Assembly (NCBI GenBank): GCA_910589265.1
Contig: CAJUTQ010000066.1
Location: forward strand, 1 to 41,824
Length of the DNA stretch: 41,824 nt
Origin: an uncultured Lachnospiraceae bacterium
GTDB taxonomy: Bacteria > Bacillota > Clostridia > Lachnospirales > Lachnospiraceae
Reading direction: 5' to 3'
Under the pieces are notes generated by a model. The model was not told the DNA's origin and searched no databases. It saw only the letters and a list, made by a program, of their open reading frames with translations. This document shows positions 16,781-25,885 of this stretch, in pieces. Numbering within the stretch: the stretch's first letter is position 1; every line of letters begins with the position of its first letter. The translations under genes were made by a program, and so were the position numbers.

Positions 16781-16834
16781 GCTCACCTTTCTTTTCCTCA
16801 TTGGAATGTTTCTATAAAACATCCTCTTTTGCGC

Positions 16835-17098
16835 CTACTCTCCCAATCCATTTTCAACAGCTGTTATTAAAGCTTTTAATGCTTCCTCCTCGTCTTCTCC
16901 TTCACATACAAATTCCACTTCATCTCCACATTTGACACAAGCGCCTAGCACACTCAACACACTTTTTGCATTGGCTGTGTTATCCTTAAATGTAAAGGTT
17001 ATTAACGATTTAAACTGCATTGCCTCTTTGCATAGGATTCCAGCTGGTCGCAAATGCAGGCCAGTAGGATTCTTAATAACCACCTTTTGGCTTACCAT
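16835..17098 (-). CDS. ptsH: Phosphocarrier protein HPr
   Basis: 87 residues, the full family length. It shuttles phosphate from PEP to sugar-specific PTS components. His15, the phosphorylation site, lies in NPTGLHLRPAG. Lys45-Ser46 is the regulatory site used by HPr kinase in Firmicutes; the following segment, VLSVLGACVKCGDE, carries two extra cysteines. Presence of His15 argues against the Crh variant. It has its own promoter (17144-17172) and is separate from enzyme I, which is not in the window. GGAGG lies eight bases before the ATG. A five-codon frame precedes it in the leader. Confidence 0.93.
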   Translation of the reverse strand: MVSQKVVIKNPTGLHLRPAGILCKEAMQFKSLITFTFKDNTANAKSVLSVLGACVKCGDEVEFVCEGEDEEEALKALITAVENGLGE

Positions 17099-17099
17099 A

Positions 17100-17117
17100 T
17101 CAATTTCCTCCGATCAT
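17100..17117 (-). CDS. Possible five-codon leader frame before ptsH
   Basis: ATG-ATC-GGA-GGA-AAT-TGA (Met-Ile-Gly-Gly-Asn). It has its own AAGGAGG four bases upstream, and its stop lies one base before the ptsH ATG. The ptsH ribosome site GGAGG lies inside it. It could couple or tune ptsH translation. It may equally be chance, since both elements are short. Confidence 0.3.
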   Translation of the reverse strand: MIGGN

Positions 17118-17143
17118 ATTTCCTCCTTGCTATATCTATGAAA

Positions 17144-17172
17144 ACTATACCATTATTTTGTCTATTCTACAA
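17144..17172 (-). promoter_or_regulatory. Promoter of ptsH
   Basis: Minus strand TTGTAG (17167-17172), 17-base spacer, TATAGT (17144-17149), with TGG before the -10. The leader is about 40 bases. Confidence 0.7.
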
Positions 17173-17220
17173 GTATTTTCACAAAAATGCTGTCTTTTTT
17201 GTTACTTTTCCTATATATTT

Positions 17221-17245
17221 GAGTATATTTCCATTTATTATACTC
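17221..17245 (-). terminator. Weak hairpin after glmM
   Basis: Arms GAGTATA (17221-17227) and TATACTC (17239-17245) lie just past the glmM stop. There is no clear T-tract, so this is only a weak terminator candidate. Confidence 0.3.
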
Positions 17246-17249
17246 TTAG

Positions 17250-18599
17250 TCATAGCATTACATTTTGAATTAAATCTGCCAGCTTTTTTGCATCCTCCTC
17301 AATCTTTTTCTGATCTTTTCCTTCAATCATCACCCGTACAAGAGGTTCCGTTCCAGAGGGACGAATAAGAACCCTTCCCTCGCCTGCGAATTTTTCCTCT
17401 AACTGATGGATAGCTTCAGCAATTTCTGGATAATCCATATACTTTTCTTTTTTATGACTGGGTACCTTGGCATTCACTAATGCCTGAGGGAGCACTTCCA
17501 TAATAGATGATAACTCTGACAAAGGTTTGCTTGTTTCCACCATTACTTCCAACAAATGTAATGCACTTAGCAGTCCATCCCCTGTTGTATTCTCATCTAA
17601 AAATATAATATGTCCAGACTGTTCTCCGCCTAAATTAGCTCCAATCTCACACATTTTTTCCAATACATAGCGATCCCCTACTTTTGTCTCCTCTATATTA
17701 ATTGAATTTTTCTTTCCCATAATGAAAAAGCCCAGATTGCTCATTACTGTTGCAACAATTGTATTCTTTTTTAATTGTCCTTTGTCCTTCATATAATTTC
17801 CAATAATGGCCATGATTTCATCCCCGTCTACCTTATTTCCATTCTCATCTACTGCAAGAAGGCGGTCTGCATCTCCATCAAAGGCAAGCCCTACTGCCGC
17901 TTTTTCATACACAACTCTGGCCATCAATTCTTCCAAATGGGTAGAACCGCAATTGGCATTAATATTTGTTCCATCTGGATTGTTATGAATAGCAATGACC
18001 TCAGCGCCTAATTCCCTTATTGTCTCTACAGATGTATAAAAAGCAGCTCCTTCTGCACAGTCTACCACAATTTTCATTCCTGAAAGATTGATGGGAACTG
18101 TTTTTTTCACATGATTTATATACTCTTCCCTTGCGTCTGTTCGGTACTTAATTTTTCCGATTCCAGAACCAATAGGTTTTGGGATATCCTTCAGTCCTTC
18201 TCTTATCACTCCCTCAATCTCGTCTTCTAAAGCATCGGATAATTTATAGCCATCACCATTAAAAAACTTAATTCCGTTAAATTCTACAGGATTGTGTGAT
18301 GCAGAAATGACAATTCCTGCATCTACTTTGTACTTTCTTGCTAAATATGCTACTGCAGGGGTTGGTATAATTCCCACATAAACAGCGTTGGCCCCTACGG
18401 AACATATGCCAGCCATCATAGCATTTGCCAACATGTCCCCTGAAATTCTCGTATCGCACCCCACCATAATAGTAGGCTTATGTGCATTTTCCTTTGTTAA
18501 TACATAAGCTCCTGCCTGTCCCAGTTCCATAGCAAGGAGAGGACTTATTTCTGAGTTCGCCACTCCTCTGACACCATCTGTGCCAAATAATCTACCCAT
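17250..18599 (-). CDS. glmM: Phosphoglucosamine mutase
   Basis: 449 residues, full length. It converts glucosamine-6-phosphate to glucosamine-1-phosphate for UDP-GlcNAc and so for peptidoglycan. The phospho-accepting Ser101 lies in ISASHNP, the metal-binding loop DGDADR is at 241-246, the sugar-recognition GEQSGH is near 325, and the phosphate-binding RPSGTEP is near 417. It is the third gene of the conserved cdaA-cdaR-glmM operon. In Bacillus and Lactococcus, GlmM binds CdaA and lowers c-di-AMP synthesis, so the operon ties signalling to wall-precursor supply. The gap from cdaR is 40 bases. Confidence 0.97.
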   Translation of the reverse strand: MGRLFGTDGVRGVANSEISPLLAMELGQAGAYVLTKENAHKPTIMVGCDTRISGDMLANAMMAGICSVGANAVYVGIIPTPAVAYLARKYKVDAGIVISASHNPVEFNGIKFFNGDGYKLSDALEDEIEGVIREGLKDIPKPIGSGIGKIKYRTDAREEYINHVKKTVPINLSGMKIVVDCAEGAAFYTSVETIRELGAEVIAIHNNPDGTNINANCGSTHLEELMARVVYEKAAVGLAFDGDADRLLAVDENGNKVDGDEIMAIIGNYMKDKGQLKKNTIVATVMSNLGFFIMGKKNSINIEETKVGDRYVLEKMCEIGANLGGEQSGHIIFLDENTTGDGLLSALHLLEVMVETSKPLSELSSIMEVLPQALVNAKVPSHKKEKYMDYPEIAEAIHQLEEKFAGEGRVLIRPSGTEPLVRVMIEGKDQKKIEEDAKKLADLIQNVML

Positions 18600-18639
18600 A
18601 TTTTATACTCCTTTCATATCCCCATATTATCTTAAATTG

Positions 18640-19941
18640 CTATTCTTCATTCACAGTACCCAATGTACTATGTTTAACCGCCACAATAGTAATGTTCAAT
18701 CCATCAAAAAGTTGAATTCCTTCTGGCAAAGATACTGTTGCTGTTGCTGTATGTCTGCCTTCTACCAATTCCCCTTCTCCTGGAATCAGGGTTTTCACAT
18801 CAATCTCCGCTATTGCCGTAGACCCGTCAAAAAGCTCATAGGCATCCCCTAATCCTCTCACTGTAAAAGCAACCCTTCCATTTGCATATTCTGAATCATC
18901 AACAGCCACTGCATATCCCTCAGGTATATTCTTTAAAAATATATTTGTTATAGGCATATGAACGGTCTTTTGCCGCAAAGGCTCAACAACAGCAGTTACT
19001 ACTACATTACCCTCAAAGTCATCATCTACCAAAGTAACACCGACAGGTAAATGCCTAGTAATGTCTACAACAAACTCTTTATTTCCCGTAGCCCCTGTTA
19101 TATCTAAAGTGGAATCTGCAATTACAAGGGATTGTAATGCATGAAAGGTATTGCCCACTCCTGCTATTCTTATGGAAGAGGGATTATTTATTACTTCTCC
19201 TGTTGCCGCATAACCTGCTGCTGGCGTTCCCGATATGTGGAACTGGAGTGGAATAGTCTTTGTTTCCATTATTTTCACATCCACATTAACTGCTAAAATA
19301 CTAAACGTAACCCTTCCCCCATCTATCTCCTTTCCCCTATCGTCGTAAAGCTTGACAGGCTGCTTTTCCAATTGAATGTCTGAATTCATATCTTCTACAT
19401 CTACACGAATAGCCGCTCTGCTTATGGATGAAATAACGGATTCTGGACCAGCTAGACTGACTACATTCTGATTCAGGGATACAGTCCCAATCACATGTCC
19501 CTCTGCTGGTTCTCCAACCACATCAACCTCAATTCTCATTTGCTTTCGCTTCATGTCTTCAATTCTTATAGACATATTCTTTGTTCTGGATTCTGCTGTT
19601 ACCGTACCCTCCACTCCTACTACAGATAGTGTAATAGGCACTGTATCCATAAATGTCAGCTGCTTCATATCTGCTGTTGCCTTAATATTATCAACTGTCA
19701 TTTTATCTACAATAGTTCTTGGGCCTTCTACCCGTACATTAATAAAATCTGTACCCTCTAACACCTCGTAAACCTTTTGCTCATTTGTTATGACATTGGC
19801 ATTGGCAACCTCAACAGGAACAGGCCCAAGAGTAGTTGTTATTTTAGGATTATTAATGCTCACTACAATCATCCAAAGGCCAAGGGCAATGAGAACAGAT
19901 AAAATCTTCAGGCCAAGGTTTTTTGTCAGTCTATTTTTCAT
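18640..19941 (-). CDS. cdaR: CdaA regulator with YbbR domains
   Basis: 433 residues. One N-terminal membrane helix (about 10-30) anchors a long extracytoplasmic part made of successive YbbR domains, recognisable by repeats of the type VPVEV...VEGP and PVKLYDDRG. The recurring pattern (about 55-140, 145-235, 240-330 and 335-430) suggests four domains, the number in Bacillus CdaR. It modulates CdaA through a membrane contact. The start codon lies within the end of cdaA (11-base overlap), which implies coupled translation and a fixed ratio. Confidence 0.92.
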   Translation of the reverse strand: MKNRLTKNLGLKILSVLIALGLWMIVVSINNPKITTTLGPVPVEVANANVITNEQKVYEVLEGTDFINVRVEGPRTIVDKMTVDNIKATADMKQLTFMDTVPITLSVVGVEGTVTAESRTKNMSIRIEDMKRKQMRIEVDVVGEPAEGHVIGTVSLNQNVVSLAGPESVISSISRAAIRVDVEDMNSDIQLEKQPVKLYDDRGKEIDGGRVTFSILAVNVDVKIMETKTIPLQFHISGTPAAGYAATGEVINNPSSIRIAGVGNTFHALQSLVIADSTLDITGATGNKEFVVDITRHLPVGVTLVDDDFEGNVVVTAVVEPLRQKTVHMPITNIFLKNIPEGYAVAVDDSEYANGRVAFTVRGLGDAYELFDGSTAIAEIDVKTLIPGEGELVEGRHTATATVSLPEGIQLFDGLNITIVAVKHSTLGTVNEE

Positions 19942-20821
19942 CCTTCGCCCTTCCTTTCCATATTCTGAACTTTTTCTCCTCCACTACTGTCTTATTTTGT
20001 AAGATGATGAGCTTCTCCCTTAACTTTTCTGCATCAGAATTTCTAAAAAGTTCCCCATTCCATGCAATGGACACCCTCCCTGTTTCTTCTGATACAATAA
20101 TAATCAAGGAATCTGTTACCTCTGACATTCCAACGCCTGCCCTATGTCTTGTTCCCAGATCTTTACTTAACCTCATATTGTCTGATAAAGGCAGATAGCA
20201 AGTGGCTGCTACAATACGATTTCCACTCACAATCACTGCCCCATCATGGAGCGGAGTGTTGTGTTCAAATATATTGATAAGAAGCTGACTAGATATTAAG
20301 GAATCCAAAGGAATTCCTGTCCTTGTATAATCATCTAGCCGGTCACTTTGCTGCATGACAATAAGTGCGCCTGTTTTTGCCTTTCCCATTTCAAAACAAG
20401 CTTTAATTATTTCATCAATTGTCTTATCACTAAAACGTTCCTCTGTATTTTTTCCAGGATCAAAGGGTAAAATAGTTGTGAGAAATTTTTTTCTTCCTAA
20501 CTGTTCTAGAGCTTGGCGCAACTCTGGCTGGAAGACAATAACGCCTGCAATAACAGCAATATTCATTACGTTTTGAACAATCCAGAGAATGGTATTCATA
20601 CGGAATAGAGCGGCTACAAAAATAAACACTAAAATTATGATGATTCCCTTAAGCAATGACCATGCTCTTGTATTTTTAATCCAGACCATAACTTCATAAA
20701 CTAAGAAAGAAATAATCATGATCTCGACAATATCTGTCCATCTAATTTTAATATCGCTAATAGATATAAAGGATAAATATTTTTCTATGCTTATTCCCAG
20801 CTGTTCCATCTTTTTACTCAT
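19931..20821 (-). CDS. cdaA: Diadenylate cyclase CdaA
   Basis: 296 residues. It makes the essential messenger c-di-AMP from two ATP. Three membrane helices fill about residues 28-98. The DAC (DisA-N) catalytic domain follows, with the Asp-Gly-Ala motif at 193-195 (LHDGAVIV) and Arg-His-Arg at 225-227 (TRHRAG), both needed for activity. It heads the cdaA-cdaR-glmM operon. I could not pick out a convincing promoter in the 171 AT-rich bases upstream. A first Met at 20821 has only a weak AAAGG before it; the Met at residue 5 is a less likely start. Confidence 0.96.
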   Translation of the reverse strand: MSKKMEQLGISIEKYLSFISISDIKIRWTDIVEIMIISFLVYEVMVWIKNTRAWSLLKGIIIILVFIFVAALFRMNTILWIVQNVMNIAVIAGVIVFQPELRQALEQLGRKKFLTTILPFDPGKNTEERFSDKTIDEIIKACFEMGKAKTGALIVMQQSDRLDDYTRTGIPLDSLISSQLLINIFEHNTPLHDGAVIVSGNRIVAATCYLPLSDNMRLSKDLGTRHRAGVGMSEVTDSLIIIVSEETGRVSIAWNGELFRNSDAEKLREKLIILQNKTVVEEKKFRIWKGRAKDEK

Positions 20822-20992
20822 GCCTTTCTGATTGGGCTATCTTATAGATATAGGACTTAGATCAATTTGGAAGAACGTTTTTCCTAATATAAACTACCAT
20901 GCCTGATAATTTTAATATATCCTATTCTTATTTTATCCATATTAGTTCTCAATTTTCACACTCTATTTCTTACAGGTAAATATATTTTTTTA

Positions 20993-21940
20993 TTATTCCC
21001 TATAAGTTCTTCGTCTTTGAGGGTTAATTCTCTGTACCTTTACTTCTGGAGTCGACATTCTAATTTTTGGCACTGCTTTTACATAATAATAGTATTCATC
21101 GTCTTCAAATTGTACATGTTCTGTACGTGAATAATCTACATAAAATACAAAAAACTGTAATATGAATAAAAGGGGCATTGAAATAAATGTTCCTATTACA
21201 ACCCCTCCTAAAGGAACACTAATTTCTAAAATCAAATTTCCTAACAATATACTAAATAAATTACAGGAAGCTCCCACAATAATGGCAACGGTCCAAGCAT
21301 AATTAATGGACATTCTGCGAATCAAATAGACAACAATAATCGTCAATGTAAAAGCAGAAATCATCAGAATCATTGTTTTATCTTCGAAAATATGGTCAAT
21401 CACATACTTGAATTTTTGAATAGTATTCTCTAATTCTAAATTGCCAAGAGCCGCTGAATTTGCCTTCATATAATGAAGTACATAGTAGACAACAATTCCA
21501 CACCCTACCGATATAGAAGACAAAGGAGTCCCAATGCATCCCATAATGAGAGGAACTGCATAAGGGGTTCCAATAGCAAAACATATAGGGGTCAGCAGCA
21601 CTGCATAAGTATCCTTAGGGGTAAACTTAAAATAAAGAAAAAACATTAAGAGAAATAAAATTCCTACTACTAAGGCACATTCTATGGAAAGGGAATACAG
21701 ATGTAGTATAACAAAGGCCCCTGCTATGACGACTATTAAGTTCGAAGGCATAAAGGAGCAGACAAGTGCAATAATAATTACAATTACTAAGTTTTCCAGC
21801 TGATTCATAAAGCCAAGACTTTCATTAATAATAATCAAGGAAATAAAAGCAGCAAGAAAGCGGATAGCTGGGGTAATATATATTTCATATTTTCCATAAA
21901 ACTGCTTTAACTTTTCCCTCATTTCTAAAAATGCTGTCAT
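20993..21940 (-). CDS. Polytopic membrane protein of unknown function
   Basis: 315 residues. About seven or eight membrane helices lie between residues 20 and 275, including a Gly/Ser-rich turn (GCIGTPLSSISVGCG, near 138-152) that resembles a pore or transport segment. The cytoplasmic tail is acidic and Tyr-rich (DDEYYYY), then basic (RRRTYRE). I do not recognise a named family. It overlaps the preceding small membrane gene by four bases (ATGA), so the two are translated together and probably form a complex. It lies directly upstream of cdaA with 171 bases between. A link to c-di-AMP or wall synthesis is suggested only by position. Confidence 0.75.
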   Translation of the reverse strand: MTAFLEMREKLKQFYGKYEIYITPAIRFLAAFISLIIINESLGFMNQLENLVIVIIIALVCSFMPSNLIVVIAGAFVILHLYSLSIECALVVGILFLLMFFLYFKFTPKDTYAVLLTPICFAIGTPYAVPLIMGCIGTPLSSISVGCGIVVYYVLHYMKANSAALGNLELENTIQKFKYVIDHIFEDKTMILMISAFTLTIIVVYLIRRMSINYAWTVAIIVGASCNLFSILLGNLILEISVPLGGVVIGTFISMPLLFILQFFVFYVDYSRTEHVQFEDDEYYYYVKAVPKIRMSTPEVKVQRINPQRRRTYRE

Positions 21941-22335
21941 TTTCTACTCTCTCTTTCATACATTGCAGACAACTCTCTCAAATATGCCTGATAGTGTCTT
22001 AAACTTCTTTTTGCCTGTTTATATCGATAAGTATAATAAATATACGCAATGATGGCATACGCCCCAATTAGCACTAAGTAACCAGCAAGAATAGATTTTG
22101 CCAAGGAAATCATATCCATCTTATATATATTTTGTAAAAAGCTTTCCAAATCGTAATAGATATAAACAACTAAAATCAGCCCAAATGCAATGCTTGCGCT
22201 GATAATAGCCTTCAAGACCTGATAGCTGACATAATCATGCTTAAAATAATTCCCAATAGGAATCATTTTCTTTCCTTCATGCTCCTCAAATGCAGCCATT
22301 TTAGTCATTAATTTAATTCTTTTCTCATTGAGCAT
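21937..22335 (-). CDS. Small membrane protein, two helices, unknown function
   Basis: 132 residues. A hydrophilic N-terminus of about 35 residues and two membrane helices (about 42-62 and 79-101) are followed by a basic C-terminal helix rich in Tyr, Arg and Lys. It is not recognised. The stop overlaps the start of the larger membrane protein by four bases, so they form a coupled pair. It follows the yvyF-type gene by 25 bases and may belong to the same transcript as recD2-comFC-yvyF. Confidence 0.75.
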   Translation of the reverse strand: MLNEKRIKLMTKMAAFEEHEGKKMIPIGNYFKHDYVSYQVLKAIISASIAFGLILVVYIYYDLESFLQNIYKMDMISLAKSILAGYLVLIGAYAIIAYIYYTYRYKQAKRSLRHYQAYLRELSAMYERESRK

Positions 22336-22360
22336 AATGTTCCTCTAAAATTATAATCCA

Positions 22361-22768
22361 TTATTTATCTAAATAGCGCATCCTAGGATTTTCTTTCAAA
22401 TCTTCCTTTGGACTTTCCTGAGGTTTGTTTGCCTTCACAACATTATTAATGTTATTGATCATAGTATTCTTACATTTATCACAAAATCTTCCTGTACGTA
22501 TCGTAGTTCCACAATTCTCACACTCTATACCAAGCATCGAATCCTTGGAAAACGTAAGACGTTCCTCGCGTACCCACTGTTTAATTTGGTTTATCTCTAC
22601 TCCACAGCTATCTGCCACCTGCTTCAACGTAGCAATCTCATTATCATAAATATATTGTTTTACTTCATGAAATTTTTCTTCCAAGGCCGACTTACACGTG
22701 GGACAAATTGGGTAACCTGTAACATAATTAAATATTTTTCCACACTTTTTGCAGTTTCGAACGTTCAT
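22361..22768 (-). CDS. yvyF: YvyF-like flagellar-operon zinc-ribbon protein
   Basis: 135 residues from the ATG at 22768, which lies six bases after GGAGG. Longer starts (a TTG at 22816 and an ATG abutting GGAGG) are worse placed. An N-terminal zinc ribbon has CKKC (6-9) and CPTC. A helix-turn-helix-like segment follows (IATLKQVADSCGVEINQIKQW, about 42-62). A second zinc ribbon has CENC and CDKC (about 83-101). The ribbon-helix order matches the YvyF (TIGR03826) family, whose genes lie beside comFC and flagellar regulators in Bacillus. Here too it follows comFC. Its molecular role is not established; an RNA- or DNA-binding regulator is plausible. Confidence 0.75.
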   Translation of the reverse strand: MNVRNCKKCGKIFNYVTGYPICPTCKSALEEKFHEVKQYIYDNEIATLKQVADSCGVEINQIKQWVREERLTFSKDSMLGIECENCGTTIRTGRFCDKCKNTMINNINNVVKANKPQESPKEDLKENPRMRYLDK

Positions 22769-22873
22769 CTCCATCCTCCATTCTTGCATAATCTGCGAAT
22801 TTAAGTACAAGCACAATCTTTATTTTGAGAGCAGGATTATTTTATAGGAAAGTTCTTCTTGCCTCAATTTGCG

Positions 22874-23632
22874 TTAACTCCCATCTATCCCTTTCCCAAT
22901 TGCAATACAGATAACATAAACCTTCTCCACACCAGCTGCCCTCAATACTGCTGCAACCTCATCCACTGTGCTTCCTGTCGTATAAATATCATCTAATATT
23001 ATAGCTGTACTTAATTTTACATCATTTCTCATCATTTTAAAAGCCTTTTTCAAATTATTTTGCCGCTCTTTATCATTTAGCTGTTTTTGAGGTAACGTTT
23101 TTTTTGTCCTGGCTACGAGAGAAGCTTCCACTGGAATGCCCAACCTTTGACCTACTTTATTTGCCACCAATTCAGCTTGGTTAAACCCCCTTCTTTTCCT
23201 CCTACTTTTATGGAGAGGTACAGGAATAATGGCTTCCACCTTCCATCTTTTTATATGTTCTCCTAATTCTCTCACTATTTCCTGGGCATAGAAATCCCCA
23301 TATTCTCTTTTATTATTATATTTAAACTCATAAATACTTTTTTTCATGACAGAATTATACAAAAAAACAGAAAGTCCTTTTGTATATACATGCTTTTTTT
23401 GACTACAATCATAACAAAATTCTATTTCTTTTGCCATCACTGGTTTCCCACATTGAAAGCATCTTGGCTCCTTAACATAGACAAGCTTTTTTTTGCATTC
23501 TTCATGGGCCAGCCCTTCCCCTTTTTTCAAAATCCCATGGCAAATAGGACATCTGGGAGGATAGATAAGAAAGCATATACCCTTTATTACAAAGGAAATC
23601 CAGGTATCTTCCTTTTTAATTTTTTTCTTCAA
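22874..23632 (-). CDS. comFC: ComFC-family phosphoribosyltransferase-like competence protein
   Basis: 252 residues. Three zinc-binding CxxC-like pairs (Cys28/31, Cys58/61, Cys73/76) are followed by a type I PRTase domain. The PRPP loop reads IILDDIYTTGST at 211-222. ComFC acts with the ComFA helicase in uptake and processing of transforming DNA. No comFA is present here; the gene instead overlaps the end of recD2 by 17 bases. The start at 23632 is a TTG, as no suitable ATG lies upstream of the first Cys pair; AAAGGA lies 12 bases before it. Competence cannot be inferred from this gene alone. Confidence 0.9.
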   Translation of the reverse strand: MKKKIKKEDTWISFVIKGICFLIYPPRCPICHGILKKGEGLAHEECKKKLVYVKEPRCFQCGKPVMAKEIEFCYDCSQKKHVYTKGLSVFLYNSVMKKSIYEFKYNNKREYGDFYAQEIVRELGEHIKRWKVEAIIPVPLHKSRRKRRGFNQAELVANKVGQRLGIPVEASLVARTKKTLPQKQLNDKERQNNLKKAFKMMRNDVKLSTAIILDDIYTTGSTVDEVAAVLRAAGVEKVYVICIAIGKGIDGS

Positions 23633-25844
23633 ATATTTCTTTAATCCTTTCTGTCAAACTTGTATATCTTTTTTGCTCAGAACCATTCTCTATCATTTGC
23701 TGAATCATTCTGCTGCTTCCTACCAAGGTAACGCACGTCTTTGCCCTTGTAACACCTGTATAAAGTAAATTCCTGTTGAAGAGCATTTTAGGACCAGATA
23801 GAATTGGTATAACAACCGCTGGATATTCACTTCCTTGAGATTTGTGTATTGTTATGGCATAGGCTAATTCCAGCTCATCTAATTGTTTAAAAGTATATAT
23901 TGCTTTTTTATACTCATCAAATTCAACTTCCACTGTCTCAAAAGCACTATTTATTTTCTTGATAATTCCCATATCACCATTAAATATTCCATGCCCTTTT
24001 TCCTTGGACATACCATATTTGTTTATAGCATCCCATTCCAATTGATAATTATTTTTTACTTGCATTACTTTGTCTCCCTCTCGGAAAACAAAATTCCCAT
24101 GTTCCTTTTCCATCTTACTTTCATCTGGGGGATTTAAATACATTTGTAATACTTTATTTAAATTTTCTACTCCCAAATGTCCCTTTCTCATAGGCGTCAT
24201 GACTTGAATATCATAAGTTTCTGCCTTTACATATCCTGGAAGCTTTTCCTTTACCAAGTATACAATGATCCCTAGAATACTAGGAATATCTTCTCTTTCT
24301 AGAAAAAAGAAATCTTTACTTGCATTCTTTAAATTTAATGGTTCCCCTGCGTTAATTTTATGAGCATTGACAACAATATCGCTTGTATTCGCCTGACGGT
24401 AAATTTTTTTTAATATAACAGCTGGAAAACATTTTGATTCCATCATATCCTTTAATACGGAACCTGGGCCAACAGATGGCAGCTGATTTCTGTCTCCCAC
24501 TAAAATCAACCGTGTCCCTATTGTAATAGCCTTAAGCAATGCATTGAATAAGTGAATATCTACCATAGACATCTCATCAATAATAATAGCGTCTGTTTCC
24601 AAAGGATACTGCTCATTCCTTTCAAAAGGATTCTCCCTTCCACTATCTTCCATTATTCCAGATACTTCTAAAAGGCGATGAATCGTACTGGCCTCATATC
24701 CTGTTGCCTCTGTCATTCTTTTTGCCGCCCTTCCTGTAGGAGCCGCTAACATAAAATCCAAACCCTCTTCTTCAAAATATTGAATTAACATATTGATAGT
24801 CGTTGTCTTTCCAGTCCCAGGTCCTCCTGATATAATAAAAATTCCATTTTTCACTGCCTCTATCACAGCCTGGCGTTGAAGTTCCTCTAAGCAAAGCCCC
24901 ATTTCCCCTTCCAGCTTTTCAATTTTTTTCCATATTTCTCCTTCCCTGTTCTCTATCCATTGTAATTGATAAAGCATTCTGGCACAGTTTAACTCTGTAT
25001 AATAAAGAGAAGCCTCGTAGATCTTCTTCTGATCTTTCTTGGCTTTAATAATAATTTTTTTATCCATCATTAAATTGGCAAGCTGTGCTTCAATCCCTTC
25101 TTTTGGCAGCTTTAATAATTCCTTGCACCTTTCTAGGAGTTCCTGTTCTGGAAGGTAAACATGCCCGTCTTTTAATGCCTGAAATAGTGTATAGAGAAGT
25201 CCACTTCTAATTCTATAATCTGAATCTGTATGAATTCCCGCCCTAGAGGCGATTTCGTCAGCTATACGAAAGCCAATTCCATTCATCTCATCAGCCATAC
25301 GATAAGGATTTTCCTTTATTATTGTATAAATTTCCGTTCCATATTTCTCGTAAATTTTCACTGCCAATACGGTTGTTATCCCATACTGTTGTAAAAAAAT
25401 CATTGCCTGCCTTTGATCCCGCTTCTCTTCTACTTGTTCCCCTAACTCTATAGCCTTTCTCTCACTAATTCCTTTTACTTCTGAAAGACGCTCTGGCTCT
25501 TCTTCCATTATGCGGAAAGTCTCTAACTTGAATTTTTTTACAATCCTTGCAGCTAAAGATGGCCCAATTCCCCGAATGGCTCCTGAGCCTAAATATCTCT
25601 CTATGGACACAATATCTTCTGGAACAGTGATCACATAACTTTCTACCTTTATTTGCTCTCCATAAGATGGATGTTCTATCTTATGCCCAGTCACCTCCAC
25701 TGTTTCCCCTTCATCAATAGACTGAAAATGTCCAACGCATATATGAGTTTCTCCTTCAAAGACAAGTTCCAAAACGGTATAACCATTATCTTGGTTTCTA
25801 AATACAATATGATCTACGTATCCTTTTAAGCAAAAGGTTTCCAT
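23616..25844 (-). CDS. recD2: RecD2-type SF1B DNA helicase
   Basis: 742 residues, the usual length for a RecD2 that works without RecBC. It is a 5'-3' DNA helicase. The N-terminal OB-like and helix-hairpin-helix part (1-200) includes the RGIGPSLAARI hairpin near 91-101. Walker A GGPGTGKTT is at 340-348. Walker B-like DEMSM is near 430, GDRNQLPSVGPG near 460, and motif VI-type AITIHKSQGSEYP near 685. It starts after a hairpin that ends the flagellar genes and runs into comFC with a 17-base overlap. Roles in replication-fork and mismatch repair are known for Bacillus RecD2. Confidence 0.95.
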   Translation of the reverse strand: METFCLKGYVDHIVFRNQDNGYTVLELVFEGETHICVGHFQSIDEGETVEVTGHKIEHPSYGEQIKVESYVITVPEDIVSIERYLGSGAIRGIGPSLAARIVKKFKLETFRIMEEEPERLSEVKGISERKAIELGEQVEEKRDQRQAMIFLQQYGITTVLAVKIYEKYGTEIYTIIKENPYRMADEMNGIGFRIADEIASRAGIHTDSDYRIRSGLLYTLFQALKDGHVYLPEQELLERCKELLKLPKEGIEAQLANLMMDKKIIIKAKKDQKKIYEASLYYTELNCARMLYQLQWIENREGEIWKKIEKLEGEMGLCLEELQRQAVIEAVKNGIFIISGGPGTGKTTTINMLIQYFEEEGLDFMLAAPTGRAAKRMTEATGYEASTIHRLLEVSGIMEDSGRENPFERNEQYPLETDAIIIDEMSMVDIHLFNALLKAITIGTRLILVGDRNQLPSVGPGSVLKDMMESKCFPAVILKKIYRQANTSDIVVNAHKINAGEPLNLKNASKDFFFLEREDIPSILGIIVYLVKEKLPGYVKAETYDIQVMTPMRKGHLGVENLNKVLQMYLNPPDESKMEKEHGNFVFREGDKVMQVKNNYQLEWDAINKYGMSKEKGHGIFNGDMGIIKKINSAFETVEVEFDEYKKAIYTFKQLDELELAYAITIHKSQGSEYPAVVIPILSGPKMLFNRNLLYTGVTRAKTCVTLVGSSRMIQQMIENGSEQKRYTSLTERIKEIFEEKN

Positions 25845-25885
25845 TTACTATACTCCATACTTATTACAAGATAATATGAGGTTAA

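Noticed and set aside
16735..16813. Leucine leader peptide before leuA
   Set aside because: A 25-codon frame exists and has four Leu codons, but they are scattered, there is no ribosome site, and its stop overlaps the leuA start.
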